NCBI GenBank assembly: GCA_963768025.1
Contig: CAVYGM010000026.1
Coordinates: 186,001-250,000, forward strand
Direction of reading: 5' to 3'
Source of the DNA: CAVYGM01 sp963768025
Lineage (GTDB): Bacteria > Bacteroidota > Bacteroidia > Cytophagales > Spirosomataceae
DNA: 64,000 nt
Each line of letters starts with the position of its first letter. Positions within the stretch are counted from its first letter, which is position 1. This document shows positions 45,828-54,041 of the stretch, one piece after another. Both the position numbers and the translations under genes were made by a program. The notes beneath the pieces were generated by a model, which saw only the letters and a program-made list of their open reading frames with translations, ran no database searches and had not been told where the DNA came from.

Positions 45828-47157
45828 CAATGTCGTACTGCTTAATTTTCCGGTACAGGGTACGTTCCGAAATCCCTAACGCCTGAGCGGCGTACTTTCG
45901 TTTGTTGTTGTTTTTCCGCAAGGCCTTTATGATCAAATCTTTTTCCTGATCTTCCAGCGAAAGTGATTCTTCCTCCTCGGCAATATGCTCCACATCCTCA
46001 ATCTCGCTCCGCTCCTGGGAATAGCGATCCAAATCCACAATCCGGTTTTTGTTGGATCTCTCCGAGTTATTTCGTTCGGAGGGAAGCTGCTCGTGGGCTG
46101 CGAGCAGGCGAGAAGATTCAGTCATCGGGGACGACGTGTGGGAATCCATCGAGCCTAGATTTTCAAAAAGTTCAGAATGATTTTTGAGCACGTCGTGGCC
46201 ATGCTGCTCGTTTTGGAGCACGTCCCGCACGAGTTTTTTGAGCTCGGTTACGTCCCTCCGCATATCGAATAGTACCTTATACAGAATTTCCCGCTCAGAA
46301 AAGGAGGTGTCTGAGTTATCATTCAAGCTAACCGGCACCAGGGCTCTGCGGGTACTTGCCCCCACGGGGTTCATGTAGCGATGCAGGGTGTCGGCTCCTA
46401 TGGGCTCTTCCTTATCCGTTTCGAGGATGGTGATCTGTTCGGCGATGTTTTTTAGTTGGCGGATATTACCTGGAAACTCATAGGTCATCAAGGCCTCGCG
46501 GGCATCGGTGGATAGCCTTACCGGGCGGGTACGGTAGCGTTCGCCGAAATCGTTAGTGAATTTTCGGAACAACATCAGCACATCCTCACCCCGATCGCGC
46601 AGGGGCGGTACATAGATGGGGACCGTATTGAGACGGTAGTACAGATCCTCGCGGAATTTTCCCTTTTCAAGGGCCTCGCGCAGATTGACATTGGTAGCCG
46701 CTACCACCCGAACGTCGGTTTTCTGAACTTTGGAAGCACCAACCCGGATATACTCGCCATTTTCCAGGACCCGTAGCAAGCGAGCTTGCGTGCCAAGCGG
46801 CATTTCGCCGATTTCGTCCAGAAAAATAGTACCGCCGCTGGTCGTTTCAAAATAGCCTTTTCTGGTATCCAACGCTCCGGTAAAGGCACCTTTCTCGTGC
46901 CCGAAAAGCTCCGAATCAATGGTTCCCTCGGGGATGGCACCGCAGTTGATGGCGATAAAAGGACCGTGTTTGCGGGTGCTTAGGCTATGAATAATTTTGG
47001 AAAAAGACTCCTTTCCACTCCCGCTTTCGCCCGTAATAAGGACGGTGAGATCGGTGGACGCTACCTGCATAGCTACGTTGATGGCGTAGTTGAGGGCAGG
47101 GGCACTCCCGATAATCCCAAATCGATTTTTTACGGCCTGTATTTCGGACAAATCCAT
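45820..47157 (-). CDS. Sigma-54-dependent transcription activator without receiver
   Basis: A 445-residue AAA+ activator that melts promoters for sigma-54 RNA polymerase. Walker A GESGSGKE (residues 43-50), the sigma-54 contact loop GAFTGA (90-95), Walker B GGTIFLDEIGEM (about 109-120) and the arginine-finger region REDLYYRLNTVPI are all present. A Fis-type helix-turn-helix lies at the C terminus (KNNNKRKYAAQALGISERTLYRKI, about 415-438) after an acidic linker. Only 13 residues precede the AAA+ part, so there is no signal-input domain; activity may be set by expression or partner proteins. It is in the miaB - lptE cluster, upstream of a groES sequence that resembles a sigma-54 promoter. Confidence 0.93.
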   Translation of the reverse strand: MDLSEIQAVKNRFGIIGSAPALNYAINVAMQVASTDLTVLITGESGSGKESFSKIIHSLSTRKHGPFIAINCGAIPEGTIDSELFGHEKGAFTGALDTRKGYFETTSGGTIFLDEIGEMPLGTQARLLRVLENGEYIRVGASKVQKTDVRVVAATNVNLREALEKGKFREDLYYRLNTVPIYVPPLRDRGEDVLMLFRKFTNDFGERYRTRPVRLSTDAREALMTYEFPGNIRQLKNIAEQITILETDKEEPIGADTLHRYMNPVGASTRRALVPVSLNDNSDTSFSEREILYKVLFDMRRDVTELKKLVRDVLQNEQHGHDVLKNHSELFENLGSMDSHTSSPMTESSRLLAAHEQLPSERNNSERSNKNRIVDLDRYSQERSEIEDVEHIAEEEESLSLEDQEKDLIIKALRKNNNKRKYAAQALGISERTLYRKIKQYDIDE

Positions 47158-47198
47158 TGAAAATCAGAATTTTAATTGAAAAAAGAGGGCAACATCGC

Positions 47199-48647
47199 CT
47201 AGGCCGTAACCATCTCCACGGCGTGGCCGATCAGGGTAGCCGCGGTGCAGTCGGTTACCAACACGTGTACATAGTCACCCTTCTGGTACTGCTCTCTCGG
47301 AAACACCACCACCTTATTCTGGTCGTTGCGGCCCTGTAACTGCTCCGTAGAACGCTTGGAAGTACCTTCGACCAGTACCTTATGAACCCTACCTACCCAG
47401 CGCTGATTGCGTTCCAGGGATAGTCGTTGTTGCAGGGCAATCACCTCGTTCAGGCGGCGCAGTTTCACCTCGTAGGGAATGTCGTCAGTCAGCTTTTTGG
47501 CGGCTAGAGTGCCGGGCCGCTCCGAATAGGCAAACATATAGCCATAGTCGTAGCGGGCATGTTCCATCAGGGACAAGGTATCCTGATGCTCCTCCTCGGT
47601 TTCGGTACAGAATCCGGTGATCATGTCGTGCGATATGCCGCAATCTTCCCCCAGTATGGCCCTGATGCGATCAATTTTTTGCATGTACCATTCCCGGTCG
47701 TAGGTGCGGTTCATAAGTTCCAGAATCCGGCTGTTGCCGCTTTGGGCGGGTAGGTGTATGTACTTGCAGATGTTGTCGTACTTTTTCATCGTATGCAGTA
47801 CCTCGTCTGTAATGTCCTTGGGATGGGACGTACTGAACCGAATCCGCAGGTCGGGACTTACCTGAGCCACCATAGCCAGCAGGTTCGCAAAGGACACCAC
47901 GTCGGTGTCGGCGGCTCCTTCGGGCCGATACTTGTAGCTGTCCACGTTTTGACCCAGCAGCGTCACTTCCCGGTACCCCCGGTCGTAAAGATCCTGAGCT
48001 TCCGCCAGGATAGACCGGTGGTCGCGGCTCCGCTCGCGGCCACGCGTGTAAGGCACCACGCAAAAGCTACACATGTTGTCGCAGCCGCGCATGATGGAAA
48101 TGAAGGCGGTTACGCCGTTGGAGTTGAGTCGAATAGGCGAAATATCGGCGTAGGTTTCCTCGCGGGAAAGAAACACGTTAACCGCCTTTTGACCCGTACC
48201 GGCTTCTTCAACCAGGCGGGGTAGGTCGCGGTAGGCATCGGGCCCGGTAACGATATCCACCATTTTTTCTTCTTCCAGAAACTTAGCCTTCAGCCGCTCG
48301 GCCATGCACCCCAGCACCCCGATCAACATACCGGGTTTTTTCTTTTTCAGGTGGTTGAGCTGCTTCAACCGGTTGCGAACTTTCTGCTCGGCATTGTCGC
48401 GGATGGCGCAGGTATTAAGAAAAATAAGGTCGGCTTCCTGTTCCGAGGACGTGGTAGCAAAGCCCGCTCCCCGCATGACCGAGGCAACGATTTCGCTATC
48501 GGCAAAATTCATCTGACAGCCGTAGCTTTCAATGAACAGCTTTTTTTTATTCATGGCCAGTTCATCCTCGCTTACTTTCACTACTTCACAGGCTTCTTTA
48601 TCGGCCTCGGTCAATATTTTTAACGAATTGGTTACGCGTTGTTCCAT
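47199..48647 (-). CDS. miaB: tRNA-2-methylthio-N6-isopentenyladenosine synthase
   Basis: Radical-SAM enzyme that adds the methylthio group to i6A37 of tRNAs. The 482-residue protein has the UPF0004 domain with three cluster ligands (Cys44, Cys80, Cys114), the radical-SAM motif CDNMCSFC (Cys189, Cys193, Cys196) and a C-terminal TRAM domain (about 415-480). About 35 extra residues precede the conserved start (KKLFIESYGCQMN). It is the first gene of the lptE-secG cluster, with the promoter box at 48741 in front. Confidence 0.94.
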   Translation of the reverse strand: MEQRVTNSLKILTEADKEACEVVKVSEDELAMNKKKLFIESYGCQMNFADSEIVASVMRGAGFATTSSEQEADLIFLNTCAIRDNAEQKVRNRLKQLNHLKKKKPGMLIGVLGCMAERLKAKFLEEEKMVDIVTGPDAYRDLPRLVEEAGTGQKAVNVFLSREETYADISPIRLNSNGVTAFISIMRGCDNMCSFCVVPYTRGRERSRDHRSILAEAQDLYDRGYREVTLLGQNVDSYKYRPEGAADTDVVSFANLLAMVAQVSPDLRIRFSTSHPKDITDEVLHTMKKYDNICKYIHLPAQSGNSRILELMNRTYDREWYMQKIDRIRAILGEDCGISHDMITGFCTETEEEHQDTLSLMEHARYDYGYMFAYSERPGTLAAKKLTDDIPYEVKLRRLNEVIALQQRLSLERNQRWVGRVHKVLVEGTSKRSTEQLQGRNDQNKVVVFPREQYQKGDYVHVLVTDCTAATLIGHAVEMVTA

Positions 48648-48740
48648 TGGCTGGTACGATGTACTTTTGGGTAGGTGGTGCTCAAATCCTTACCTGCTCT
48701 AAATCATTAGCAGGTAGGTCCCTGGGATAAAAATAAATCA

Positions 48741-48748
48741 CAAAAGTA
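48741..48748 (-). promoter_or_regulatory. -7 box (TACTTTTG, minus strand) for miaB
   Basis: Perfect TAnnTTTG match reading leftward, with TTG 23 bases further upstream (48772-48774), at the edge of the published Flavobacterium spacing. It is the best -33/-7 pair in the window. Confidence 0.55.
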
Positions 48749-48803
48749 ATAATTATTCTGTGAAAAACTGACAAAGTGGCAGTCTGGTTTTGAAAAATTC
48801 TTC

Positions 48804-51269
48804 TCAAAACGGATACCCAACTCCCAAATTGAAGTTCAGGTAATTGGGCTGGGAAGTATTGAAGGGTTTGTTCCAGTTGAAGTCTTCCAGAACGAACTTT
48901 TGTAGGTAGGGATCGTAGACTTTTAAACCAAAATCAAAGCGGAGAACAAAATACGAGAGGTCGTACCGTATGCCGAAACCGGTGCCCAGGGCAATCTGTC
49001 GGGAAAATTCCCCCCACCGAAAATCGCCCGGTGCATCGTTATTGGTGGTTGACACCGACCACACATTTCCGGCGTCCAGAAACAGCGCGTAGTTGACATC
49101 GCCGAAGAATTTGAATAACCGTCCCCTCAATTCGATATTGCTTTCCAATAGTAGTTCGCCCGGTGCTTCTACCGAAAAATTACTGGGTGTGAGGCGGGGT
49201 GGAGACGAACCGGGACCCAGGCGACGGGGAAGCCAGGCCCGGACGCTGTTGGAACCGCCGGCAAAGAAATATTTTTCGTAGGGTGGTACCGAATTCACCC
49301 CGTAGCTGTACACACTGCCGGTGTTGATCCGGGCCACCAACGAGGTATGCGCGCCCACGGGCCAGTACTTGCGGTAGTCAATGTTCCAGCGCAGGTATTG
49401 AAAAAACTGCAAATCCCCGAACGTATTTTCAATCAGCCTCTGCTGCCCCGGAAAAAGGTTGATGCTCGTCCCGCCCGATTCCAACGCCACCCGGAGGTAC
49501 TGGGCTTTTTGGGGTACCCCCAGGAAACTGTTGGTATTGTAAACCATCGTAAGGTTTACGTCCGACACAAAAGATTTCCGAAAGCTATTGCGCAGGTTGT
49601 TGCCCTGGTTTTGTAACGAAACGAGCAGACTGTCAAACTCAGGAGCCAGGCGGGTTGTATTCAGAATATTGAGATCCAGAAGCGACAGGTTGACGAACAT
49701 AGTGGGAGAAGGCTGCAGGGAATAGGTAAGCGCCGATTTTACACTGGTTCGGGTATATTCGGGCCGGTTGATGTAGTTAAGTCCGAGGCCTACCTGGGTT
49801 TTGGGATTCAGCCGGCCAAACTTGTAACGAAACGATCCCGCAGGAATCAATAACTGGGGGAAGAGCAGGGAAGTATTGAGGCTGAGTTCCTGGCTTCGGT
49901 ACAGTTTCCCGTCATTGAAGCCGGTTACCGCCTCGATTCCTCCCCGAAGGTTGGCTTCAAAATTTTCGAGACCATTAAAAATGTTGCGGATTTTGTAGGA
50001 TAAATTAGCAAAAGGGCCGGGTGCCTGTTGGAGTTGAATGACATTCAATCCCACATCGGCCGAAATTTGGTATTTGTCCATGGGAATAGCCCGGAAATAA
50101 CTCCTGAGCCCTGCCGAGGTGGTGTCGAAGCCATAATTAACAAATCGGAATTGATCCGTTAGGGAAAGCTGCCGCTGGGTTTCGCGTTCATCCAATTGGC
50201 TGTACAGCTTATTGGGGCGAATCAGCATCTTTCCATTGATGATGGTAGGGGAGAATTTCTTTTCGGAAAAAATATACTGAATGCCCTCGTACCAGGTGGT
50301 ATCCTTTTGGAACAGCGAGTCGGGGTATCCCCCCGGCGGCAGAATCTCGAACTGCACCGAATGGACGGGGTAGGGCGTAAACCCGTCCTGCCCGGTGGGG
50401 CTTTGGAGCCGCAGCGTCACGTCCACCTGACGGAACAGGCTATCGGTCAAGGGGGCGGTGATGGTGTCATTTACCAAAAAAGAAATGTACTGCCGGGAAA
50501 AACCATAGTACCCGTTGTCGCGGAGAAGGGTTTCGATTCTCACCCGCTCTTCCTCGAACGCGCTCCCCCGGTAGCGGTCGGCTGTTTTTAGAAAAGTCTT
50601 ATCCTTTTCCTGCTGAATAAGGCTATCCACCCGCTGATCCTGAATGGAGTACACAGTGTTTCTAAGGAGAGTAGGCCGGTTTTCGGCAATGGTGTAGGTG
50701 ATGCGTACCCGCTTGAAGCTGGTATCGGTGGAGGGGGTTACGGTGTTTTCAAAAAATCCATTATTAAAAAGGTAGCCCCTGATTTTTTCGGCATTTTTGG
50801 CTACATCGGTATTTGCAAAATAAACCGGAGGTTCCCCAAAAATGCGCATGAAATCGTTCCCTTCCTCCACTCTTCTTTTGGTGCGGGCTATTTTCTTGGC
50901 AATTTTCCGCTGATTTTTCTTCTGTTGGGCGGTATTCCCGTCACCATCCGCAGAAAACTGCTGGTTTTCCTTATACAACTCGTTTAACTTGCGCTGCTGC
51001 TCTTCCTGGTTATAGGTAATTTTGGCAATCTGAAAAAATGCCAGGTAGGGGAAAATGGGTAAACCTAAAAATCGTCGGTTGGGTTTTTGGGGAATCAAGG
51101 CTTCGAGTTCACTGTCCTTTATGGTCTCATTTCCTTTAAAAACGGTAGTACCCAGCAAAAATCCCTTTGGATCGGAGGGGGCTAGTCGGGCACAGCCCGA
51201 TACCAAAGCCAGAGCGATGGATGCAAAACAGAGTTTTAGGACCAAACGAGATCGGATCAATGCTTTCAA
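48804..51269 (-). CDS. tamL: TamL, lipidated BamA/TamA-family outer-membrane protein
   Basis: An 821-residue Omp85-family protein. A lipobox ends at Cys26 (LALVSGC), which distinguishes Bacteroidota TamL from ordinary TamA. POTRA-like domains follow, with a charged coiled segment (EEQQRKLNELYKENQQ... KKIARTKRRVEEG, about 87-137), and then a C-terminal beta-barrel that ends VGYPF with the needed aromatic residue. It inserts outer-membrane proteins, presumably with TamB. The start is TTG 51269; no ATG is available before the signal peptide, and a stop lies a few codons upstream. Its first codons overlap those of trmH by 10 bases on the other strand. Confidence 0.87.
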   Translation of the reverse strand: MKALIRSRLVLKLCFASIALALVSGCARLAPSDPKGFLLGTTVFKGNETIKDSELEALIPQKPNRRFLGLPIFPYLAFFQIAKITYNQEEQQRKLNELYKENQQFSADGDGNTAQQKKNQRKIAKKIARTKRRVEEGNDFMRIFGEPPVYFANTDVAKNAEKIRGYLFNNGFFENTVTPSTDTSFKRVRITYTIAENRPTLLRNTVYSIQDQRVDSLIQQEKDKTFLKTADRYRGSAFEEERVRIETLLRDNGYYGFSRQYISFLVNDTITAPLTDSLFRQVDVTLRLQSPTGQDGFTPYPVHSVQFEILPPGGYPDSLFQKDTTWYEGIQYIFSEKKFSPTIINGKMLIRPNKLYSQLDERETQRQLSLTDQFRFVNYGFDTTSAGLRSYFRAIPMDKYQISADVGLNVIQLQQAPGPFANLSYKIRNIFNGLENFEANLRGGIEAVTGFNDGKLYRSQELSLNTSLLFPQLLIPAGSFRYKFGRLNPKTQVGLGLNYINRPEYTRTSVKSALTYSLQPSPTMFVNLSLLDLNILNTTRLAPEFDSLLVSLQNQGNNLRNSFRKSFVSDVNLTMVYNTNSFLGVPQKAQYLRVALESGGTSINLFPGQQRLIENTFGDLQFFQYLRWNIDYRKYWPVGAHTSLVARINTGSVYSYGVNSVPPYEKYFFAGGSNSVRAWLPRRLGPGSSPPRLTPSNFSVEAPGELLLESNIELRGRLFKFFGDVNYALFLDAGNVWSVSTTNNDAPGDFRWGEFSRQIALGTGFGIRYDLSYFVLRFDFGLKVYDPYLQKFVLEDFNWNKPFNTSQPNYLNFNLGVGYPF

Positions 51270-52015
51270 AAAATCAAATAAAATATATTAATTCACTGAA
51301 AATCAAAAAGTTTCGTCAGCAAAACGAAGCCTTTGTGGTGGAAGGTGCCAAAAGCGTTCTCGAATTATTAGCCTCCGACTTTGTGGTGGAAATGGTCGTG
51401 GCTACGGACGATTTTTTGCAAAAGTACGGAAGTATTCCGACTAGCCCTACCACCCAATGGGTAGGCAGTTCGGCGGCAGACATGGACAGACTTGGTTCCT
51501 TTCAAACCAATGACACCTGCCTCGCTGTTGCAAAAACGAAAGAAAATAGGTTTTTGTGTGCAGATCCGGGGGAATTTGCCTTGATGCTCGACGATGTGCG
51601 GGATCCGGGAAATTTGGGTACCATCCTCCGAATCGCCGATTGGTACGGTATCACAAAAGTCATTTGTTCGGTCAACACCACCGATTTCTACAATCCCAAA
51701 GTTATAGCCGCTAGCAAGGGGTCATTTACCCGAGTGAAGGCGTACTACACCTCGCTTCCGGGCTTTATGGAGGAACAAAAGTCAAATCGGATGTTTGTGG
51801 GTACCCTGCTGGGCGGCACGTCCCTATACGACTACACCTTCCCGACGGCGGGTGGGTACGTGGTTATGGGCAACGAATCTCAGGGAATCGGACCTGAGGT
51901 TAGGGCGCACCTACACCATCAGGTCACGATTCCGAGGTTTGGGGGAGCAGAGTCCCTGAATGTAGGGATTGCAACGGCGATCATATGTGATCATCTGAGG
52001 CGACAGCAACGATGA
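51260..52015 (+). CDS. TrmH/SpoU-family RNA 2'-O-methyltransferase
   Basis: A 251-residue SPOUT methyltransferase that adds 2'-O-methyl groups to rRNA or tRNA. The N-terminal SpoU substrate-binding part begins LSKNQIKYINSLKIKKFRQQNEAFVVEG, and the SPOUT knot shows DDVRDPGNLGTILRIADWYG (about 108), PKVIAASKGSFTRV (about 146), VVMGNESQGIGPEV (about 203) and SLNVGIATAIICDHLR (about 230), the three family motifs. The frame opens at 51167, but the family start is ATG 51260. Divergent from tamL with a 10-base overlap. Confidence 0.9.
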   Translation: MLSKNQIKYINSLKIKKFRQQNEAFVVEGAKSVLELLASDFVVEMVVATDDFLQKYGSIPTSPTTQWVGSSAADMDRLGSFQTNDTCLAVAKTKENRFLCADPGEFALMLDDVRDPGNLGTILRIADWYGITKVICSVNTTDFYNPKVIAASKGSFTRVKAYYTSLPGFMEEQKSNRMFVGTLLGGTSLYDYTFPTAGGYVVMGNESQGIGPEVRAHLHHQVTIPRFGGAESLNVGIATAIICDHLRRQQR

Positions 52016-52093
52016 ACCACTCCTATCTTCCAATTCCGAGCAAGCCGGTGGAGCCAGGTACCCTACCGGAATATACTTTTGAATAACCGTTTT

Positions 52094-52363
52094 TTAGGCT
52101 GCTTTGCGTTCAATCGTGCCAGTTCTGGTATGAAATGCTCCAAACAAGGTAGCAAAGAAACCTGGCTGAGAAGGCACGTAGCAGAAATGGCGATCGGGTT
52201 CGGCCATTTGATCATAATACAACGGTACATTGTAAACGTGGTCGCTGCTGGCGATCAGGCTATTTAGGCCCGTTGCCACAACTCTCCAGAGTTTTACATC
52301 TTCGCCGACACTGTGGCGATAATAGAACCGGTCACCAGGTTGGAGTTCGTAAGGTAATTTCAT
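52094..52363 (-). CDS. Small protein of unknown function
   Basis: An 89-residue protein of no recognised family, with LPYELQPGDRFYYRHSVGEDVKLWRVVATG at the start, suggestive of a small beta barrel, and an aromatic middle (NVPLYYDQMAEPDRHFCYVPS). There is no signal peptide. It is convergent with trmH and transcribed alone. The supporting evidence is only the protein-like composition and clean frame, so confidence is moderate. Confidence 0.5.
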   Translation of the reverse strand: MKLPYELQPGDRFYYRHSVGEDVKLWRVVATGLNSLIASSDHVYNVPLYYDQMAEPDRHFCYVPSQPGFFATLFGAFHTRTGTIERKAA

Positions 52364-52776
52364 TTGGCTGTTGGATTTTGTGTGAATAATACAATTTTGT
52401 AAAGTTCAAATCTGGTACATTTCAGGAAGAGTGGTAAACGCGGCCGGGATTGGTTATGTCCTTTAAAAAAACCTACATTTAGGCATGCTTGGACAGTTTA
52501 AGGTACCCAAGGGCATCGTATACCTCTTTCCTATTTTATTGGTCAAAAAAAATATACCAGAAAAACCAAAATGAGGGTATAATCCAATTGACAAAAAATA
52601 GGTAGTTGACTTACAGGTCTTTATGAAAATTGTCAAAACAACATTTTAGTAAACGGTATGCCTCTACCTATCCAATCCGTTTTTCAATTGGAATATAGCC
52701 AGAAAAAATTGGAAGACTTGTTGATAAAAATCAACAAGTGGAGTGGGAAATCGCAATCGGACAGCTGTCTGAGAAG
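52364..52776. other. AT-rich intergenic region
   Basis: About 410 bases between two minus-strand genes. I see no gene of useful length. It holds the hairpin at 52716, which contains an FNR/CRP-type box, and stretches of A/T. A promoter for the small gene at 52363 is not obvious. Confidence 0.5.
52716..52739. terminator. Perfect hairpin: terminator or FNR/CRP-type box
   Basis: Ten-base arms ACTTGTTGAT / ATCAACAAGT with an AAAA loop. On the minus strand it lies 38 bases past the amidohydrolase stop and is followed by a T-rich stretch, fitting a terminator. Its core TTGAT-AAAA-ATCAA at 52721-52734 is identical over 17 bases to 2064-2080, which fits a regulator site. Confidence 0.5.
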
Positions 52777-53883
52777 TTAATGCGAAAGGATTCGACGGGA
52801 GTTTTGGGAATAAATTCTTTTGAGTGCCGAATCACTCAAATTAAGGCCATTCAACGGCCAATGGTAGGAAAATCTGCCGTGTTCGTAAAAGTGCTCATCG
52901 GCCGTTTCCAATATCCTAAAAGTGATTTGGTACATGGAGGGTTCATACCCCATATCCGTTCCATACACGATTCTATTTTTGTATTTTTCCATAAAGGCTC
53001 CCGCAAACCTTGGGATCGGAGAAAACTCCCCGTAGCGGGCGGCCACGTCGGCGTAAAGGTTGGGGTAGGCATCGAACAGACGGGCCAACTTGGTAAGATC
53101 CGAATTGCAGTTTGCCAGGTGGCAGGCAATGAAGGTTGTTTTTGGATTATCGCGCACGGCATTTTCCAGGGTACCTACTAGCTGGTCGTGATTCAGGATT
53201 CCTGGTTTGCTCATGTCCACATTCCATTTGGCGGCATTCATTAGGCCATCGTTGGTGGAGTCAGGTGTTTGGTACATCCATTCATCTTCGGATACGTGAA
53301 TGCTTATGGGCATTTTCAGTTCGGCGCATTTGGCCAGGAGCGGTTTCATGCGTGGGTCATCGATGTGAATTCCGTAACCGGGGGTAGGTTTCGAATACAA
53401 TTCACCCAGTCCTTTGTCACCCAATTCGCCCACTCCGGTGGCCCCGGCGGCATGGCACCGGACCAGTTCGGCCACGGCGCGCTGTTCCCAGCCGGGTTTA
53501 TCGGCATCGGTATAATCAAAGCCGCACCATACTTCAAACCGATTTGGATAGCGGGCGTATTTGCGAACAATCTCGTCAAAAGCCGCGCCGGTGGAATAGG
53601 ATAGCACGATTGATTTGGCAATACCGGCCGCATCCATAATTTTGATCCAATCGTCTACCCCCTTGTCATCCTTTGGGTAGTCGTGCGCGTGAAAATCAAT
53701 CACCGGGTATTTGGCCTTCGTAACGGTGGTTTTGGGAATATTGTAAATAGATTTTGGGCGAAAATTTTTCAGCCTTAGCCCAGTGACATCCTGAGCGTAG
53801 CCCCAGAAAGGTACTAAAAACAACAAAATGCAGACCATTCTCAGGTGCAGCGGCCGGGTACGATCCTTCAAATCGGTAGTCAT
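52777..53883 (-). CDS. Secreted amidohydrolase (metal-dependent TIM barrel)
   Basis: A 368-residue hydrolase of the Amidohydrolase_2 group. A signal peptide (LHLRMVCILLFLVPFWGYAQ, cleavage about 31) follows ATG 53883; the frame opens at a TTG at 53910 that I do not use. The first metal pair is DFHAHD (about 65-70), followed by SIHVSEDEW (about 205), CHLANCNSD (about 255) and VYGTDMGYE (about 310, metal Asp), the order of 2-pyrone-4,6-dicarboxylate-lactonase / aminocarboxymuconate-semialdehyde-decarboxylase relatives. Unlike the two proteins at 35-39 kb, its metal ligands are all present. The substrate is unknown. Confidence 0.85.
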   Translation of the reverse strand: MTTDLKDRTRPLHLRMVCILLFLVPFWGYAQDVTGLRLKNFRPKSIYNIPKTTVTKAKYPVIDFHAHDYPKDDKGVDDWIKIMDAAGIAKSIVLSYSTGAAFDEIVRKYARYPNRFEVWCGFDYTDADKPGWEQRAVAELVRCHAAGATGVGELGDKGLGELYSKPTPGYGIHIDDPRMKPLLAKCAELKMPISIHVSEDEWMYQTPDSTNDGLMNAAKWNVDMSKPGILNHDQLVGTLENAVRDNPKTTFIACHLANCNSDLTKLARLFDAYPNLYADVAARYGEFSPIPRFAGAFMEKYKNRIVYGTDMGYEPSMYQITFRILETADEHFYEHGRFSYHWPLNGLNLSDSALKRIYSQNSRRILSH

Positions 53884-53995
53884 AGCAAAACAATAAGGCT
53901 GGGAAATCAAACTATTCTGGCTTAAAAATCATCCTTTGCGCCAATACTACTAGTGCCGTTAGAAATAATCCAGAGGCTTCTTCTACAATATTAGC

Positions 53996-54021
53996 AAAAG
54001 GCCTTCCGTCCGGGCCCTTTT
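53996..54021 (-). terminator. Possible terminator after the glycosyltransferase gene
   Basis: A hairpin with arms AAAAGG(C)C / GGCCC(TTTT), one bulge, about 20 bases after the stop. The T tail on the minus strand is short. Confidence 0.4.
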
Positions 54022-54041
54022 AGTATGAATGGATGGAATGA

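Noticed and set aside
52738..53181. Plus-strand frame of 147 codons
   Set aside because: It lies opposite the secreted amidohydrolase, whose metal motifs are all on the minus strand.
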